Part shown: positions 25,030-33,022 of the stretch, one piece after another | Position numbering within the stretch: the stretch's first letter is position 1 | Layout of the letters: every line of letters begins with the position of its first letter | Assembly (NCBI GenBank): GCA_020634895.1 | Contig: JACKAV010000004.1 | Span: 62,001 to 126,000, forward strand | Direction: 5' to 3' | DNA length: 64,000 bases | Origin: Anaerolineales bacterium | GTDB taxonomy: Bacteria; Chloroflexota; Anaerolineae; Anaerolineales; Villigracilaceae | Program-made: the position numbers and the translations under genes | The notes under the pieces: generated by a model | Told to the model about the DNA's origin: nothing | What the model saw: only the letters and a program-made list of their open reading frames with translations | Databases searched by the model: none

Positions 25030-25947
25030 ATGAACGCATTATCCAATTCGGAAACAAAAACAGAATTTTCGATTCACCCCGATACCAAAATGGGACAAAT
25101 CTCCCTGACCGTGGCGAACCTCGATAACCAGATCGAGTTCTACACAAAGGCAATGGGATTCAAACTCCACTGGCGTGAAGATAACAAAGCTGGTCTCGGT
25201 TCCGGCGGCATGGATCTTTTACTGCTCACCGAACAACCAAATTCGAAGAAATATCGCGGCGTAACGGGTCTGTACCACGTTGCATACGTTTTCCCGAATC
25301 GTCATGAACTCGCGATCGCGGTGGCGCGTTTGTTCGCCATTAAATATCCCAACTCCCCCACCGACCACATCCTGACCAAGACCACCTATCTCGATGATCT
25401 TGAGGGCAACGGCATTGAGTTATATTGCGAGTCGCCGGAAGACGGCACGTGGAGATTCGCGAACGGGAAGTACGAATCCATTCGCGCGGACGGTTCATGG
25501 AGCGATGGTCGTGAAGCCCTCGACCTCGATGAGCTATTCAGCCATCTCACGGACGAAGACAAACTCGACCAGCCCGTTCCGCCTGAATTGCGCATTGGGC
25601 ATGTCCATCTTCACGTCCGCGATGTGGACGAAGCCGTGGATTTTTATCATGGCGTCATTGGCTTCGATCTGATGGGCGTGGCAAAAGCCTACCAGATGGG
25701 ATTCGTCTCCGCAGGCGGATACCACCATCACCTTGGACTCAATACCTGGCAGGGGAACGGCGCGCCTCCCCCTCCGCCCGATGCGGTTGGTCTGCGCCAT
25801 TTTAGCGTAGACTTACCGAATCAGTCCGCGCTCGATGATGTCATCGCCCGCGTGGAAGAGGCGGGTATCCCCTACAACAAAACAGAAGACGGATTTCTGC
25901 TGCATGACCCGTCACAGAATGGTGTGATCCTTCGTCTGGTGAAGTAG
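25030..25947 (+). CDS. VOC-family ring-cleavage dioxygenase (CatE-like)
   Basis: 305 residues with two vicinal-oxygen-chelate modules: GQISLTVANLDNQIEFYTKAMGFKL (about 18-42) and IGHVHLHVRDVDEAVDFYHGVIGFDL (about 189-214). The metal-ligand pattern is His in the second module (HVHLHV), His in GGYHHHLGLNTWQG and Glu near the C-terminus. It resembles catechol-2,3-dioxygenases of the YfiE/CatE type that open aromatic rings; glyoxalase activity is less likely given two tandem modules. GGAGAG precedes the ATG. Its terminator has been split by an IS (25956-27278). Confidence 0.82.
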   Translation: MNALSNSETKTEFSIHPDTKMGQISLTVANLDNQIEFYTKAMGFKLHWREDNKAGLGSGGMDLLLLTEQPNSKKYRGVTGLYHVAYVFPNRHELAIAVARLFAIKYPNSPTDHILTKTTYLDDLEGNGIELYCESPEDGTWRFANGKYESIRADGSWSDGREALDLDELFSHLTDEDKLDQPVPPELRIGHVHLHVRDVDEAVDFYHGVIGFDLMGVAKAYQMGFVSAGGYHHHLGLNTWQGNGAPPPPPDAVGLRHFSVDLPNQSALDDVIARVEEAGIPYNKTEDGFLLHDPSQNGVILRLVK

Positions 25948-26054
25948 ATGGAACCGGCAAAACAAAAAGACCACGGACAAAATGAACTGAACCCCGAAAA
26001 GCAGACACGAAAAGAAAGCCCTCCTGTGAGAAGATAAGCACAGGAGGTGCTTTT

Positions 26055-26399
26055 ATGTCAGGCAGAAAAGGAATGTTGCACTACAAGAAGGAAATCAAGC
26101 AGGAGGCAGTGCGTCTGGTGATGGAAGAACACGTGACGTATGCAACGATAGCGGAGAAGCTGAATATCCGAAAGGCAGACAGGATCAAAGCCTGGGTGCG
26201 GATGTATCGGAGAGAAGGGGAACTCTCATTCCATAAGCCGATTGGGCGACCCGTGAAAAGGGAGGGAGAAGAACGGGAAATAGAACGGCTGCGGATGGAG
26301 AACGCCTTGCTAAAAAAATTCCATGCCGAATTGCGGAAAGTGCAGCTCGCGCAGCGCAATATCGGGCGATCTACCACCACAAAGAAGAATACGAAGTGA
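26055..26399 (+). CDS. IS3-family transposase OrfA (helix-turn-helix)
   Basis: 114 residues. The N-terminal HTH (YKKEIKQEAVRLVMEEHVTYATIAEKLNIRK) recognises the IS ends; a Leu/Glu-rich coiled segment follows (EEREIERLRMENALLKKFHAEL). Seven A residues at 26312-26318 form an A-AAA-AAA slippery site. A -1 shift there joins OrfB in a continuous frame reading QYRAIYHHKEEYEVKAMCKF, as expected for the OrfAB transposase. AGGAGG precedes the ATG. Confidence 0.92.
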   Translation: MSGRKGMLHYKKEIKQEAVRLVMEEHVTYATIAEKLNIRKADRIKAWVRMYRREGELSFHKPIGRPVKREGEEREIERLRMENALLKKFHAELRKVQLAQRNIGRSTTTKKNTK

Positions 26400-27205
26400 A
26401 GGCGATGTGTAAATTCTTCGGTGTTTCGCGAGCAGCCTATTATGCCTGGGAAGGGAAATTGGCAGAGACAGACCCAGACCAGGAACGGATGGAGAAAATC
26501 CGGACGGTCTATGAGGTTTCTCACAAAAGCTACGGGTATCGGCGGATCACGATCCACCTTCAGCAAAAACTTGAACTTGCGATCAATCACAAGGCGGTTT
26601 TGAGGTTGATGAACAAATTAGGCATTCGTTCGCAAGCCAGAAAGCCCAAAATGTACAAAAAGCTGGAAGAAATCGGCACCTACCATCGCTACCCCAACGT
26701 GCTCAATCGGGATTTCGTCGCGACCAAGCCCAACCAAAAATGGGTCACGGATGTGACCTACATTCGCACCTTGCAGGGCTGGGCATATCTGTCCACTATC
26801 AAGGACCTCTACGATGGCTTCATTGTGGCGCATGTCTTTGAGCAAACCAATTCAATTGCTCTGGTGACGCGGACCCTCAAACAAGCCAAACAAAAAGAAA
26901 AGGTCACTGATGGACTGATCCTCCACAGTGACCAAGGGACGCAATACACTTCACAGCCATATCATGTCCTTACCAACGAGTATAACATCACGCCTTCCAT
27001 GTCTCGTCGTGGCAACTGTTGGGATAATGCCCCGATGGAGAACTTCTTTGGACACCTCAAAGAGGAATATTTGCGGCACTTCAAGAAAACCACCTTTAAG
27101 GATACAGAGCAACTCATTGATGAATACATTTACTTTTACAACTATGAACGGATACAATTGAAAACAAGACAGACACCTTACCAAACTAGGTGTCTATCCA
27201 GTTGA
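26396..27205 (+). CDS. IS3-family transposase OrfB (DDE integrase domain)
   Basis: 269 residues of the rve fold. The catalytic triad is visible: Asp in WVTDVTYI, Asp in LHSDQGTQYTS, and Glu in NAPMENFFGHLKEE, with the RRGNCWDNA motif between. The start ATG overlaps OrfA (ATGA), but the functional product is probably the frameshift fusion made at 26312-26318. It is intact to its stop inside the right end of the IS. Confidence 0.93.
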   Translation: MKAMCKFFGVSRAAYYAWEGKLAETDPDQERMEKIRTVYEVSHKSYGYRRITIHLQQKLELAINHKAVLRLMNKLGIRSQARKPKMYKKLEEIGTYHRYPNVLNRDFVATKPNQKWVTDVTYIRTLQGWAYLSTIKDLYDGFIVAHVFEQTNSIALVTRTLKQAKQKEKVTDGLILHSDQGTQYTSQPYHVLTNEYNITPSMSRRGNCWDNAPMENFFGHLKEEYLRHFKKTTFKDTEQLIDEYIYFYNYERIQLKTRQTPYQTRCLSS

Positions 27206-27350
27206 CCAGCGGGGCTTTCTTTTTTTGTCTTGCTCAATGGGTTCAGTTCAAAATTCCGTGGTCTTTTTGTTTTCTGCCTTGATAAGAACTTTTTAATTTC
27301 TGTATAAATTTCCTACCCCACAGCGTCCTATTTCGCAGACGAGGAAAAAC

Positions 27351-27773
27351 ATGCATAACCAATTCACTGACTCAACACCCAAGATAACCCTGAACCCGGA
27401 CGGCAACGAACCCACAGACGTTTGCATTGCCAACATCAGTCCGCGCGAACGCAAAAAGCGGCAGCAATTCGGAATCATGATAATCGCTTTCGGCGTTGTC
27501 ATCCTTGCCGCCCTGCTCCTCACCGGCGCGGACAAGCTCTGGCGGCTGCCGCTATTCTTTGTGTTCTCAGGCGGAGCCGTATCCATCTTTCAAGCGCTGG
27601 ATAAGACCTGAGTGGCGCTTGCGGCGCGCGGTGCGCGTCTGACCACCCGGAAATTGGAGAAGATCGAAGATCTCAAGGAACTTTGGCAGGTCCGCAAGCA
27701 GGCGGTAAAAGTCATTGCCAAAGGCACGCTGGTGGGAGTTGGTCTTACCCTGCTGATTCTGCTGATTCCCTAG
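27351..27773 (+). CDS. Small membrane protein with in-frame TGA (candidate selenoprotein)
   Basis: Read through TGA at 27609-27611, the frame gives 140 residues with the recoded residue at 87. Two hydrophobic helices lie at about 39-58 and 62-80, a soluble segment with LEKIEDLKELWQVRKQA, and a third helix VGVGLTLLILLIP at the end. The segment before the TGA is FQALDKT and after it VALAARG; from memory, homologues read DKTCVALAARG, with Cys at this position. A 7-bp stem with loop GGU follows (27623-27639). The alternative is two genes, 27351-27611 and a GTG-started 53-codon ORF 27612-27773, or a nonsense mutation. GAGGAA precedes the ATG. Confidence 0.6.
27623..27639 (+). promoter_or_regulatory. 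Candidate bacterial SECIS hairpin
   Basis: GGCGCGC GGU GCGCGUC: 7 bp (one G-U pair), 3-base loop, starting 11 bases after the TGA. The spacing and 17-base size equal the minimal E. coli fdhF element as I remember it. The conserved bulged U of fdhF is absent. Confidence 0.5.
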
Positions 27774-27811
27774 GGCTGTCAGTCTGAAGTGAAGCTCCAA
27801 AGAATCTTTAA

Positions 27812-27867
27812 GGAATCCGAAAGTTCTACTTTCGTATTCCCCACCTGAAGTAGAACTTTAGGATTCC
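27812..27867. repeat. Inverted repeat of 20-base arms
   Basis: GGAATCCgAAAGTTCTACTT and AAGTAGAACTTTaGGATTCC pair with one mismatch around a 16-base loop. The T-tract is poor for a terminator; it may be a small non-autonomous element. Confidence 0.6.
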
Positions 27868-27894
27868 CATATCACCTCAATATGCACAAACCAA

Positions 27895-27923
27895 ACGCTC
27901 TGCTCAAAAGCAGGGCGTTTTTT
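27895..27923 (+). terminator. Intrinsic terminator upstream of surE
   Basis: ACGCTCTGCT/AGCAGGGCGT stem (one G-T pair), loop CAAA, then T6. It closes the small membrane gene's transcript. Confidence 0.8.
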
Positions 27924-27993
27924 ATGTCAAACCGCATGGCGTATAATCGTAACAGCGACCCATAATCGCAAATCCAAAATCGGAAATCAAAAC

Positions 27994-28758
27994 ATGCATA
28001 TTCTCGTAACCAATGATGACGGCGTCAACGCCCCCGGACTTCTCGCTCTCACGCAGGAAATGCGCAAACTCGGCAAAGTGACCGTCTTCGCGCCGGACAA
28101 GAACTGGTCTGCTTCCGGTCACGTCAAGACGATGGAACGTCCCTTGCGCGTCAAGGAAGTAATGCTCGCGGACGGCACATCCGCGTATGCTTCAGACGGC
28201 GCACCCTCGGATTGCGTCGCATTGCCCCTGCTCGGGCTTGTCGAAGAACCAATTGACATCGTCGTTTCGGGCATAAACCCGAATGCCAACATCGGTCATG
28301 ATGTGACCTACTCCGGCACGGTCACTGCCGCAATGGAAGGGGTCATCGCGGGGGTCAAAGGCGTGGCAGTCTCATTGGATTCGCCCGAGGGTCACCGAGC
28401 TCCACTCGACTACTCAACTGCCGCCGCAGTCGGGAGGCGCGTCGTCGAACAGGTCATCGCGGACGGGCTGCCCGAAGGCGTCGTCTTGAATGTCAATGTT
28501 CCGTATCTTCCTGAAGCCGAGCTCAAAGGGTATATGATCACCCGGCAGGGACTGCGCGTGTACCGCGATGCGCTCGATGTACGCACCGACCCGCGCGGCA
28601 AACCGTATTATTGGATCGGCGGCGAAGCCCCCACCGGCGTGGACGAACCCGGCACAGACTTCGGCGCCCTGCGTGCAGGGTATGTTTCCATCACGCCATT
28701 GCAACTGGACTTGACCCACGTCAAGGCGATGGACGTGTTAAAGAAGTGGAATTTTTAG
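27994..28758 (+). CDS. surE: 5'/3'-nucleotidase SurE
   Basis: Dephosphorylates nucleoside monophosphates, a survival factor in stationary phase. 254 residues beginning MHILVTNDDGVNAPGL with the metal-binding Asp-Asp pair, followed by APDKNWSASGH, GAPSDCVALPL and VSGINPNANIGHDVTYSGTVTAAMEG, all conserved in the family. A TATAAT box at about 27943 gives a leader of roughly 40 bases, but no clear ribosome site is visible. Length is normal. Confidence 0.95.
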   Translation: MHILVTNDDGVNAPGLLALTQEMRKLGKVTVFAPDKNWSASGHVKTMERPLRVKEVMLADGTSAYASDGAPSDCVALPLLGLVEEPIDIVVSGINPNANIGHDVTYSGTVTAAMEGVIAGVKGVAVSLDSPEGHRAPLDYSTAAAVGRRVVEQVIADGLPEGVVLNVNVPYLPEAELKGYMITRQGLRVYRDALDVRTDPRGKPYYWIGGEAPTGVDEPGTDFGALRAGYVSITPLQLDLTHVKAMDVLKKWNF

Positions 28759-28792
28759 ATGATAGACAATATCCATCGTTGAAAGGATGATA

Positions 28793-29074
28793 ATGAACTT
28801 TCTCAAAAAACTTTTCTCTTCGCAACCCTCAACCCCAAAGAACATTTACACCTTCAACGTCAAATGCAAACGCTGCGGCGAGACCATCACCGGTCGCGTT
28901 GACCTCGCCAACGATCTCAGCGCGGATTACGAAGATGGCGGCGATGTTTACCACGTCCGCAAGGTGTTGATGGGCGAGAACAGATGCTTTCAACGCGTGG
29001 AAGTGTTCTTCAAATTCGACGCGAACAAACAGGTAATTGAAAAAGACATCATCGGCGGCGAATTTATTGACTAG
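28793..29074 (+). CDS. Small zinc-ribbon-like protein of unknown function
   Basis: 93 residues from ATG 28793, which has GAAAGG at 6-base spacing; an ATG two codons earlier is too close to it. MNFLKKLFSS is followed by VKCKRCGETITGRVDLANDLSADYEDGGDVYHVRKVLMGENRCFQRVEVFFKF: one CxxC pair and a later Cys, so possibly a partial metal knuckle. No membrane segment. The function is unknown; surE lies before it and the membrane protein 29079-30581 follows at once. Confidence 0.8.
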   Translation: MNFLKKLFSSQPSTPKNIYTFNVKCKRCGETITGRVDLANDLSADYEDGGDVYHVRKVLMGENRCFQRVEVFFKFDANKQVIEKDIIGGEFID

Positions 29075-29078
29075 CATC

Positions 29079-30581
29079 ATGCAAAAACGCATCACCGTCA
29101 TCGTACTCGTTCTGCTTGCCGCCTTGCTTATCACACAGGCGGCATTCTCGCTTCAATGGCCCATCGCGCACGACGAAGCCCCGCTCCTCTACGAAGCCTT
29201 CCTCATGCAAAACAGGCAGGTCCCATACAAAGACTTCTTCGACTTTCAAATGCCCGGCAGTTTCATCGCCTATAACCTGCTCGGCATCGTCAGCAATTTC
29301 GGTCCCGTCCGCCTGCGCATTCTCGACCTCGCCATCCTCGCCGCGCTTCTCACCATCACCTACTTCGCCATGCGCCGCTTCGGCAAGCTCCCAGCCTTCG
29401 CCGCACTCATCCTCTTCGGGCTGAGCTACATGCAGGGCGGTCCGTCGCTTGCATTGCAGCGCGAATATCTCATCCTGATTTTTATTTCCCTTTCGATCTG
29501 GATCGGCGTGACCGACTCCCTAACATTTCGCAAACGCCTGATCCTGGGACTCCTCTACGGATTTGCCGCCACCCTCAAACCTCACGCCGCGCTCGGACTC
29601 CTCCCGTTCCTGCTCTTTGACATTGCAGACTTAAGACAACACCGCGAGTTTTCTCTCACATCAATTGCAAAACAAGTCATTCTCCCGGCAGCCATCGGCT
29701 TTGTAATTCCCATCTCCCTCATCACTCTTTACCTGACGATTACCCATTCCCTATCCCCTTTTATCTCCATTGCCGCCAACTACTGGCCCCTCTACTCGCA
29801 GATCAACGGCGAGATGGCGATCACGCCCTCGGGCGAGAGAATATCCTATTTGCTGAATCAAGCCTGGCGTCTGGGTGGAAGCGGATTGTGGTTAATCCCC
29901 GCTGGTTTTGGCGTCTATCTCAATCGCAATCGTCAGGCATATCTGCTTGCAAGTCTCGCTTTGGTGTATGCGATCTATCCGGTTCTATCCGGTCAGTTCT
30001 TTCCTTATCATTACATTCCATTTACATACACCATCATTCTCATTGCATCGTTAACACTTTCAAGCCTCAACCTTCAATCTTCAACATCCCCCTCTTTCCT
30101 CTTTCCTCTTTCCACCACAATTCTCCTCGCCGCCATCCTAATCACCATCCGCCCTTCCCAAACCTTCATCCGCCAAATCCAGGGCAGGGACATCACCATC
30201 GCCGCGGACAGAGCTATGCAGATCTCCGCCTTCCTCGAAAAGAATCTCGAACCCGGCGACAAAGTCCAGCCGTTGGATTGGACCGGCGGTTCGCTGCTTG
30301 CCATGCTCGAAACCCGCGCACCGATAGCGACATCGTATGTGTTCGATTTTTATTTCTATCACCACGTCTCGAATCCCTACATTCAATCGCTGCGCACAGA
30401 CTTTATGACCCAGTTGCAGGAATCCAGACCGCGCTTCATCATCGAAGTGACCGCCATCGACAAGCCCTGGGTCACCGGTGAGGACACTTCGCGCGACTTC
30501 CCCGAATTGCACGCATTTCTTGACGGGAATTATTCCATTACAATGGAACGCGAAGATTACAAAATCTATGAGCGAAAATAA
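29079..30581 (+). CDS. Polytopic membrane glycosyltransferase-like protein (GT39/ArnT type)
   Basis: About 500 residues and 10-11 hydrophobic segments. The first loop reads WPIAHDEAPLLYEAFLMQNRQVPYKDFFDFQMPG, with the acidic HDE motif typical of dolichol/undecaprenol-phosphate-sugar-dependent transferases. I choose the ATG at 29079 (MQKRITVIVLVLL); the longer frame to 29037 overlaps the upstream gene. A C-terminal soluble domain follows the last helix. Bases 30057-30117 are low-complexity (repeated CTTTCCTC), giving a Ser/Thr/Leu/Pro stretch. The acceptor is unknown. Confidence 0.7.
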   Translation: MQKRITVIVLVLLAALLITQAAFSLQWPIAHDEAPLLYEAFLMQNRQVPYKDFFDFQMPGSFIAYNLLGIVSNFGPVRLRILDLAILAALLTITYFAMRRFGKLPAFAALILFGLSYMQGGPSLALQREYLILIFISLSIWIGVTDSLTFRKRLILGLLYGFAATLKPHAALGLLPFLLFDIADLRQHREFSLTSIAKQVILPAAIGFVIPISLITLYLTITHSLSPFISIAANYWPLYSQINGEMAITPSGERISYLLNQAWRLGGSGLWLIPAGFGVYLNRNRQAYLLASLALVYAIYPVLSGQFFPYHYIPFTYTIILIASLTLSSLNLQSSTSPSFLFPLSTTILLAAILITIRPSQTFIRQIQGRDITIAADRAMQISAFLEKNLEPGDKVQPLDWTGGSLLAMLETRAPIATSYVFDFYFYHHVSNPYIQSLRTDFMTQLQESRPRFIIEVTAIDKPWVTGEDTSRDFPELHAFLDGNYSITMEREDYKIYERK

Positions 30582-30623
30582 ATTACTGTTCTCCGTCTGC
30601 TGCTTATTTTTCACTTCCCGCCA

Positions 30624-32177
30624 ATGAAGCGCCTTTCATATCTTTACCTCATCCTCCCTTTCATCCTCTTCCTCTTCGGCTGGGTTCGTCTCACCATCGC
30701 CATTCCCCTTGCCGTCATTATTTTTTTTGCACTCTGGCAGCTTCTCAAAGAATCCCCCCTTACACCCTCTTCACTATTCACTCATCACTGGTCACTGAAC
30801 ACTGCTTACTGGCTCCTACTCACCGTCCTCTGGCTCTTCCTCTCCGGCATCGGCGGTTACGCCTTCCAAAACTGGGACCATAACTGGCGCAATGTTGTCA
30901 TGCGCGACCTGATGAATTTCAACTGGCCCGTCTACTACGCCCAGCCTGAAAGCGGACCGGTCAAGATGCTTGTTTACTACGTCGGCTATTGGCTCCCTTC
31001 GGCGCTGACGGGCAAACTTCTCAACTGGCGGGCTGCCAATTCCTTCCTTTTTCTATGGACATTTCTCGGCATAATTCTTATTACTTACAACCTCGGCAGT
31101 ATCTTCAAAACCTCCAAATTTAAGGCAACCCTCCTCCTGATCTTCTTCAGCGGATTGGACGTTCTTGGAGTACTCTTTTTCCCGCAGGATTATCCGACTC
31201 TGCTGCCGCCCATCACGCACCTCGAAATTTGGGCTGGGAATTTGCAGTATTCGTCGTTCACTACACAATTATTCTGGGTTTTTAATCAGGCGATTCCGGC
31301 GTGGTTGATTATTACATTGATTGTCATTCTGAGCCGCGAAGCGGCAAAGCAATCTTCCAAGTCGTTGGAGATTGCTTCGGGCAAAGAGCAAAGGCGCCCT
31401 CGCAACGACGAATTAATCCTCCTCTGGTCTCTCTGCTTTTTCTTCGCCCCTTTCGCCTCGGTGGGACTTCTCCCTTATGTTCTCATCGAACTTATCAAAC
31501 AGACCGACTTCAAGTCCCCTTTCAAAAACCTGCATTGGGAACAAATCGCTGCGGCTCTCATCATTTTTCTTCTTTCCGCTCTTTTCTTTACAGCCAACAC
31601 CGCCGCTCAATCACGCGGATTCCAATCTTTGCCATTAACAAAATATCTTGCCTTCTTCCTGCTCGAAGGCGGGATCCTTTGGCTCATGCTGGCACCGTCC
31701 AAATATAAAGACCCGCGTTGGATCGTCACCGGCGTTTTGCTCGCAGTCATCCCTTTCATTCAAATTGGCAATGACCGTGACTTTGTCATGCGAGCATCGA
31801 TTGCTCCTCTTTTCTATCTCATGCTGATGACTGGCGAAACCCTCTTCGAGAAAACTGTAATTCGCGTTTCACTCATCACTCGTTACTCATTAGTCGCTCT
31901 TCTCGTTCTTGGAGCCTTTACGCCTATTTATGAGATCAACCGCTCCATCTACCGCACCTACGATTATTATTTCCTGCAAGATAGCTGCTCCGCATGTGAC
32001 TTTTCCAGCGACCCCATCACGCAGCTCGCCCATCCTGATGTCCCTGAGAAGGAGCATCCCGGCACGCTGACTGCCGATGCGTTACCCACTCTCAAATTCA
32101 TGACCGATGAACTCTCTCGCAACTTCATCGCCAATGTAAGGCAGACGTTCTTCTACAAATATCTTGCATCCCGCTAA
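30624..32177 (+). CDS. Polytopic membrane protein, function unknown
   Basis: 517 residues with about 11 hydrophobic segments, Trp/Leu/Phe-rich, and a soluble C-terminal tail. A conserved-looking loop reads GGYAFQNWDHNWRNVVMRDLMNFNWPV. It resembles large glycosyltransferase-like membrane proteins without an identifiable catalytic motif. Residues about 233-262 (VILSREAAKQSSKSLEIASG and on) are hydrophilic and encoded by a repeat-derived insertion at 31321-31410. It follows the 29079 gene by 42 bases and is probably its partner. Confidence 0.7.
   Translation: MKRLSYLYLILPFILFLFGWVRLTIAIPLAVIIFFALWQLLKESPLTPSSLFTHHWSLNTAYWLLLTVLWLFLSGIGGYAFQNWDHNWRNVVMRDLMNFNWPVYYAQPESGPVKMLVYYVGYWLPSALTGKLLNWRAANSFLFLWTFLGIILITYNLGSIFKTSKFKATLLLIFFSGLDVLGVLFFPQDYPTLLPPITHLEIWAGNLQYSSFTTQLFWVFNQAIPAWLIITLIVILSREAAKQSSKSLEIASGKEQRRPRNDELILLWSLCFFFAPFASVGLLPYVLIELIKQTDFKSPFKNLHWEQIAAALIIFLLSALFFTANTAAQSRGFQSLPLTKYLAFFLLEGGILWLMLAPSKYKDPRWIVTGVLLAVIPFIQIGNDRDFVMRASIAPLFYLMLMTGETLFEKTVIRVSLITRYSLVALLVLGAFTPIYEINRSIYRTYDYYFLQDSCSACDFSSDPITQLAHPDVPEKEHPGTLTADALPTLKFMTDELSRNFIANVRQTFFYKYLASR
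31321..31410 (+). repeat. Dispersed palindromic repeat inserted in-frame in a coding sequence
   Basis: Starts TTGTCATTCTGAGCCGCGAA, holds the inverted arms AAGCAATCTTCCAA (31347-31360) and TTGGAGATTGCTT (31365-31377), and ends CTCGCAACGACG. It resembles the GTCATTC..GAAGCAATCT type of repeat. It adds about 30 residues without breaking the frame. Related sequence lies at 44754-44784 and 51687-51724. Confidence 0.7.
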
Positions 32178-32186
32178 AAGGAAAAT

Positions 32187-32552
32187 ATGACCGAGATTCC
32201 CTCCCTCCCAAATCCGCAGGCGTTTTATGCTGAAGTCTGGAATATTGTCACTTTGATCCCGCGCGGCAAGGTTGCCTCATATGGACAGATCGCCAAAATG
32301 CTGCGTCCGCCCGCTGGCGTGGACGCTGAAACCTTTCTGGAATTCGGGGCACTTTGGGTAAGCAATGCTGTCGCCGCCAGCCCGAATGAGGTACCGTGGC
32401 AGCGTGTGGTCAACTCAAAGGGTGAGATCACAGAACGGGACGGGCTTGAAGCGAAACGTCACAAACTCATACTCGAAGACGAAGGCGTCTTCTTTAATCC
32501 AAGAGGACGTATTGATATGAAGAAATACGGCTGGAGCGGCAAGGCAAAATAA
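32187..32552 (+). CDS. Alkyltransferase-like protein (ATL), first copy
   Basis: 121 residues of the MGMT DNA-binding domain: VWNIVTLIPRGKVASYGQIAKMLRPP and NEVPWQRVVNSKGEI. The usual active-site PCHRV is PWQRV, so the alkyl-accepting Cys is replaced by Trp and the protein cannot repair by transfer. ATLs bind O6-alkylguanine, flip the base and flag it for nucleotide excision repair. AAAGGA precedes the ATG. A second copy follows 10 bases later. Confidence 0.88.
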   Translation: MTEIPSLPNPQAFYAEVWNIVTLIPRGKVASYGQIAKMLRPPAGVDAETFLEFGALWVSNAVAASPNEVPWQRVVNSKGEITERDGLEAKRHKLILEDEGVFFNPRGRIDMKKYGWSGKAK

Positions 32553-32562
32553 GGAGGTACTT

Positions 32563-32952
32563 ATGCCCGCCTTTACATCACCGCCAAATATGCAAGCGTT
32601 TTATGACCAGGTCTGGGCGATGACGCGCCTCATTCCGCGCGGAAAGGTTGCCACGTATGGGCAGATCGCCAAACTCCTTCCGCCGCCCAACGGCGTGGAG
32701 ATCGAGGCGTATGCGGCGTTCGGTCCGCGCTGGGTGGGCGGAGCGATGGCGAACTGTCCCGATGACGTGCCGTGGCAGAGGGTCATCAACTCGCAGGGGA
32801 AGATCAGTCAACGCCCCGGGGCGGAGAAACAGCGTCAGTTGTTGGAGCAGGAAGGGGTGGAGTTCGATGCGAAGGATCGTATTGACTTGAAAAAATTCGG
32901 CTGGAGCGGCAAGGACGAAAGCGACATCCCGCAGCAGCCATCCCTGTTCTGA
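32563..32952 (+). CDS. Alkyltransferase-like protein (ATL), second copy
   Basis: 129 residues paralogous to the preceding gene: VWAMTRLIPRGKVATYGQIAKLLPPP and DDVPWQRVINSQGKISQRPGA, again with PWQRV in place of PCHRV. The C-terminus adds DESDIPQQPSLF. AAGGAGG lies before the ATG. The two copies have clearly diverged, so the duplication is old; their division of labour is unknown. Confidence 0.88.
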   Translation: MPAFTSPPNMQAFYDQVWAMTRLIPRGKVATYGQIAKLLPPPNGVEIEAYAAFGPRWVGGAMANCPDDVPWQRVINSQGKISQRPGAEKQRQLLEQEGVEFDAKDRIDLKKFGWSGKDESDIPQQPSLF

Positions 32953-33022
32953 TCGTCTGCAATGAAATTGCATAATCCATGACGACTTCCATCGGGTACA
33001 GTGAGAGAAACCGGAGGTCATC

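Larger units (their letters stand above)
25983..27250 (+). mobile_element. IS3-family insertion sequence (IS150-like), 1268 bp
   Basis: The terminal inverted repeats start TGAACTGAACCC on both ends (12 bp identical, then imperfect to about 39 bp with AAAGAAAGCCC conserved). Three-base direct repeats AAA flank it at 25980-25982 and 27251-27253. It carries orfA and orfB in the 0 and -1 frames. It looks intact, so it is possibly active and recent. Confidence 0.93.
25956..27278. terminator. Dioxygenase terminator interrupted by the IS
   Basis: The left arm, 25956-25977, and right arm, 27255-27278, pair over 19 bp without mismatch (core GACCACGGA/TCCGTGGTC plus an A-tract and T-tract). With the IS and one copy of its AAA duplication removed, they form a standard hairpin with a 6-base loop. 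Confidence 0.85.
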
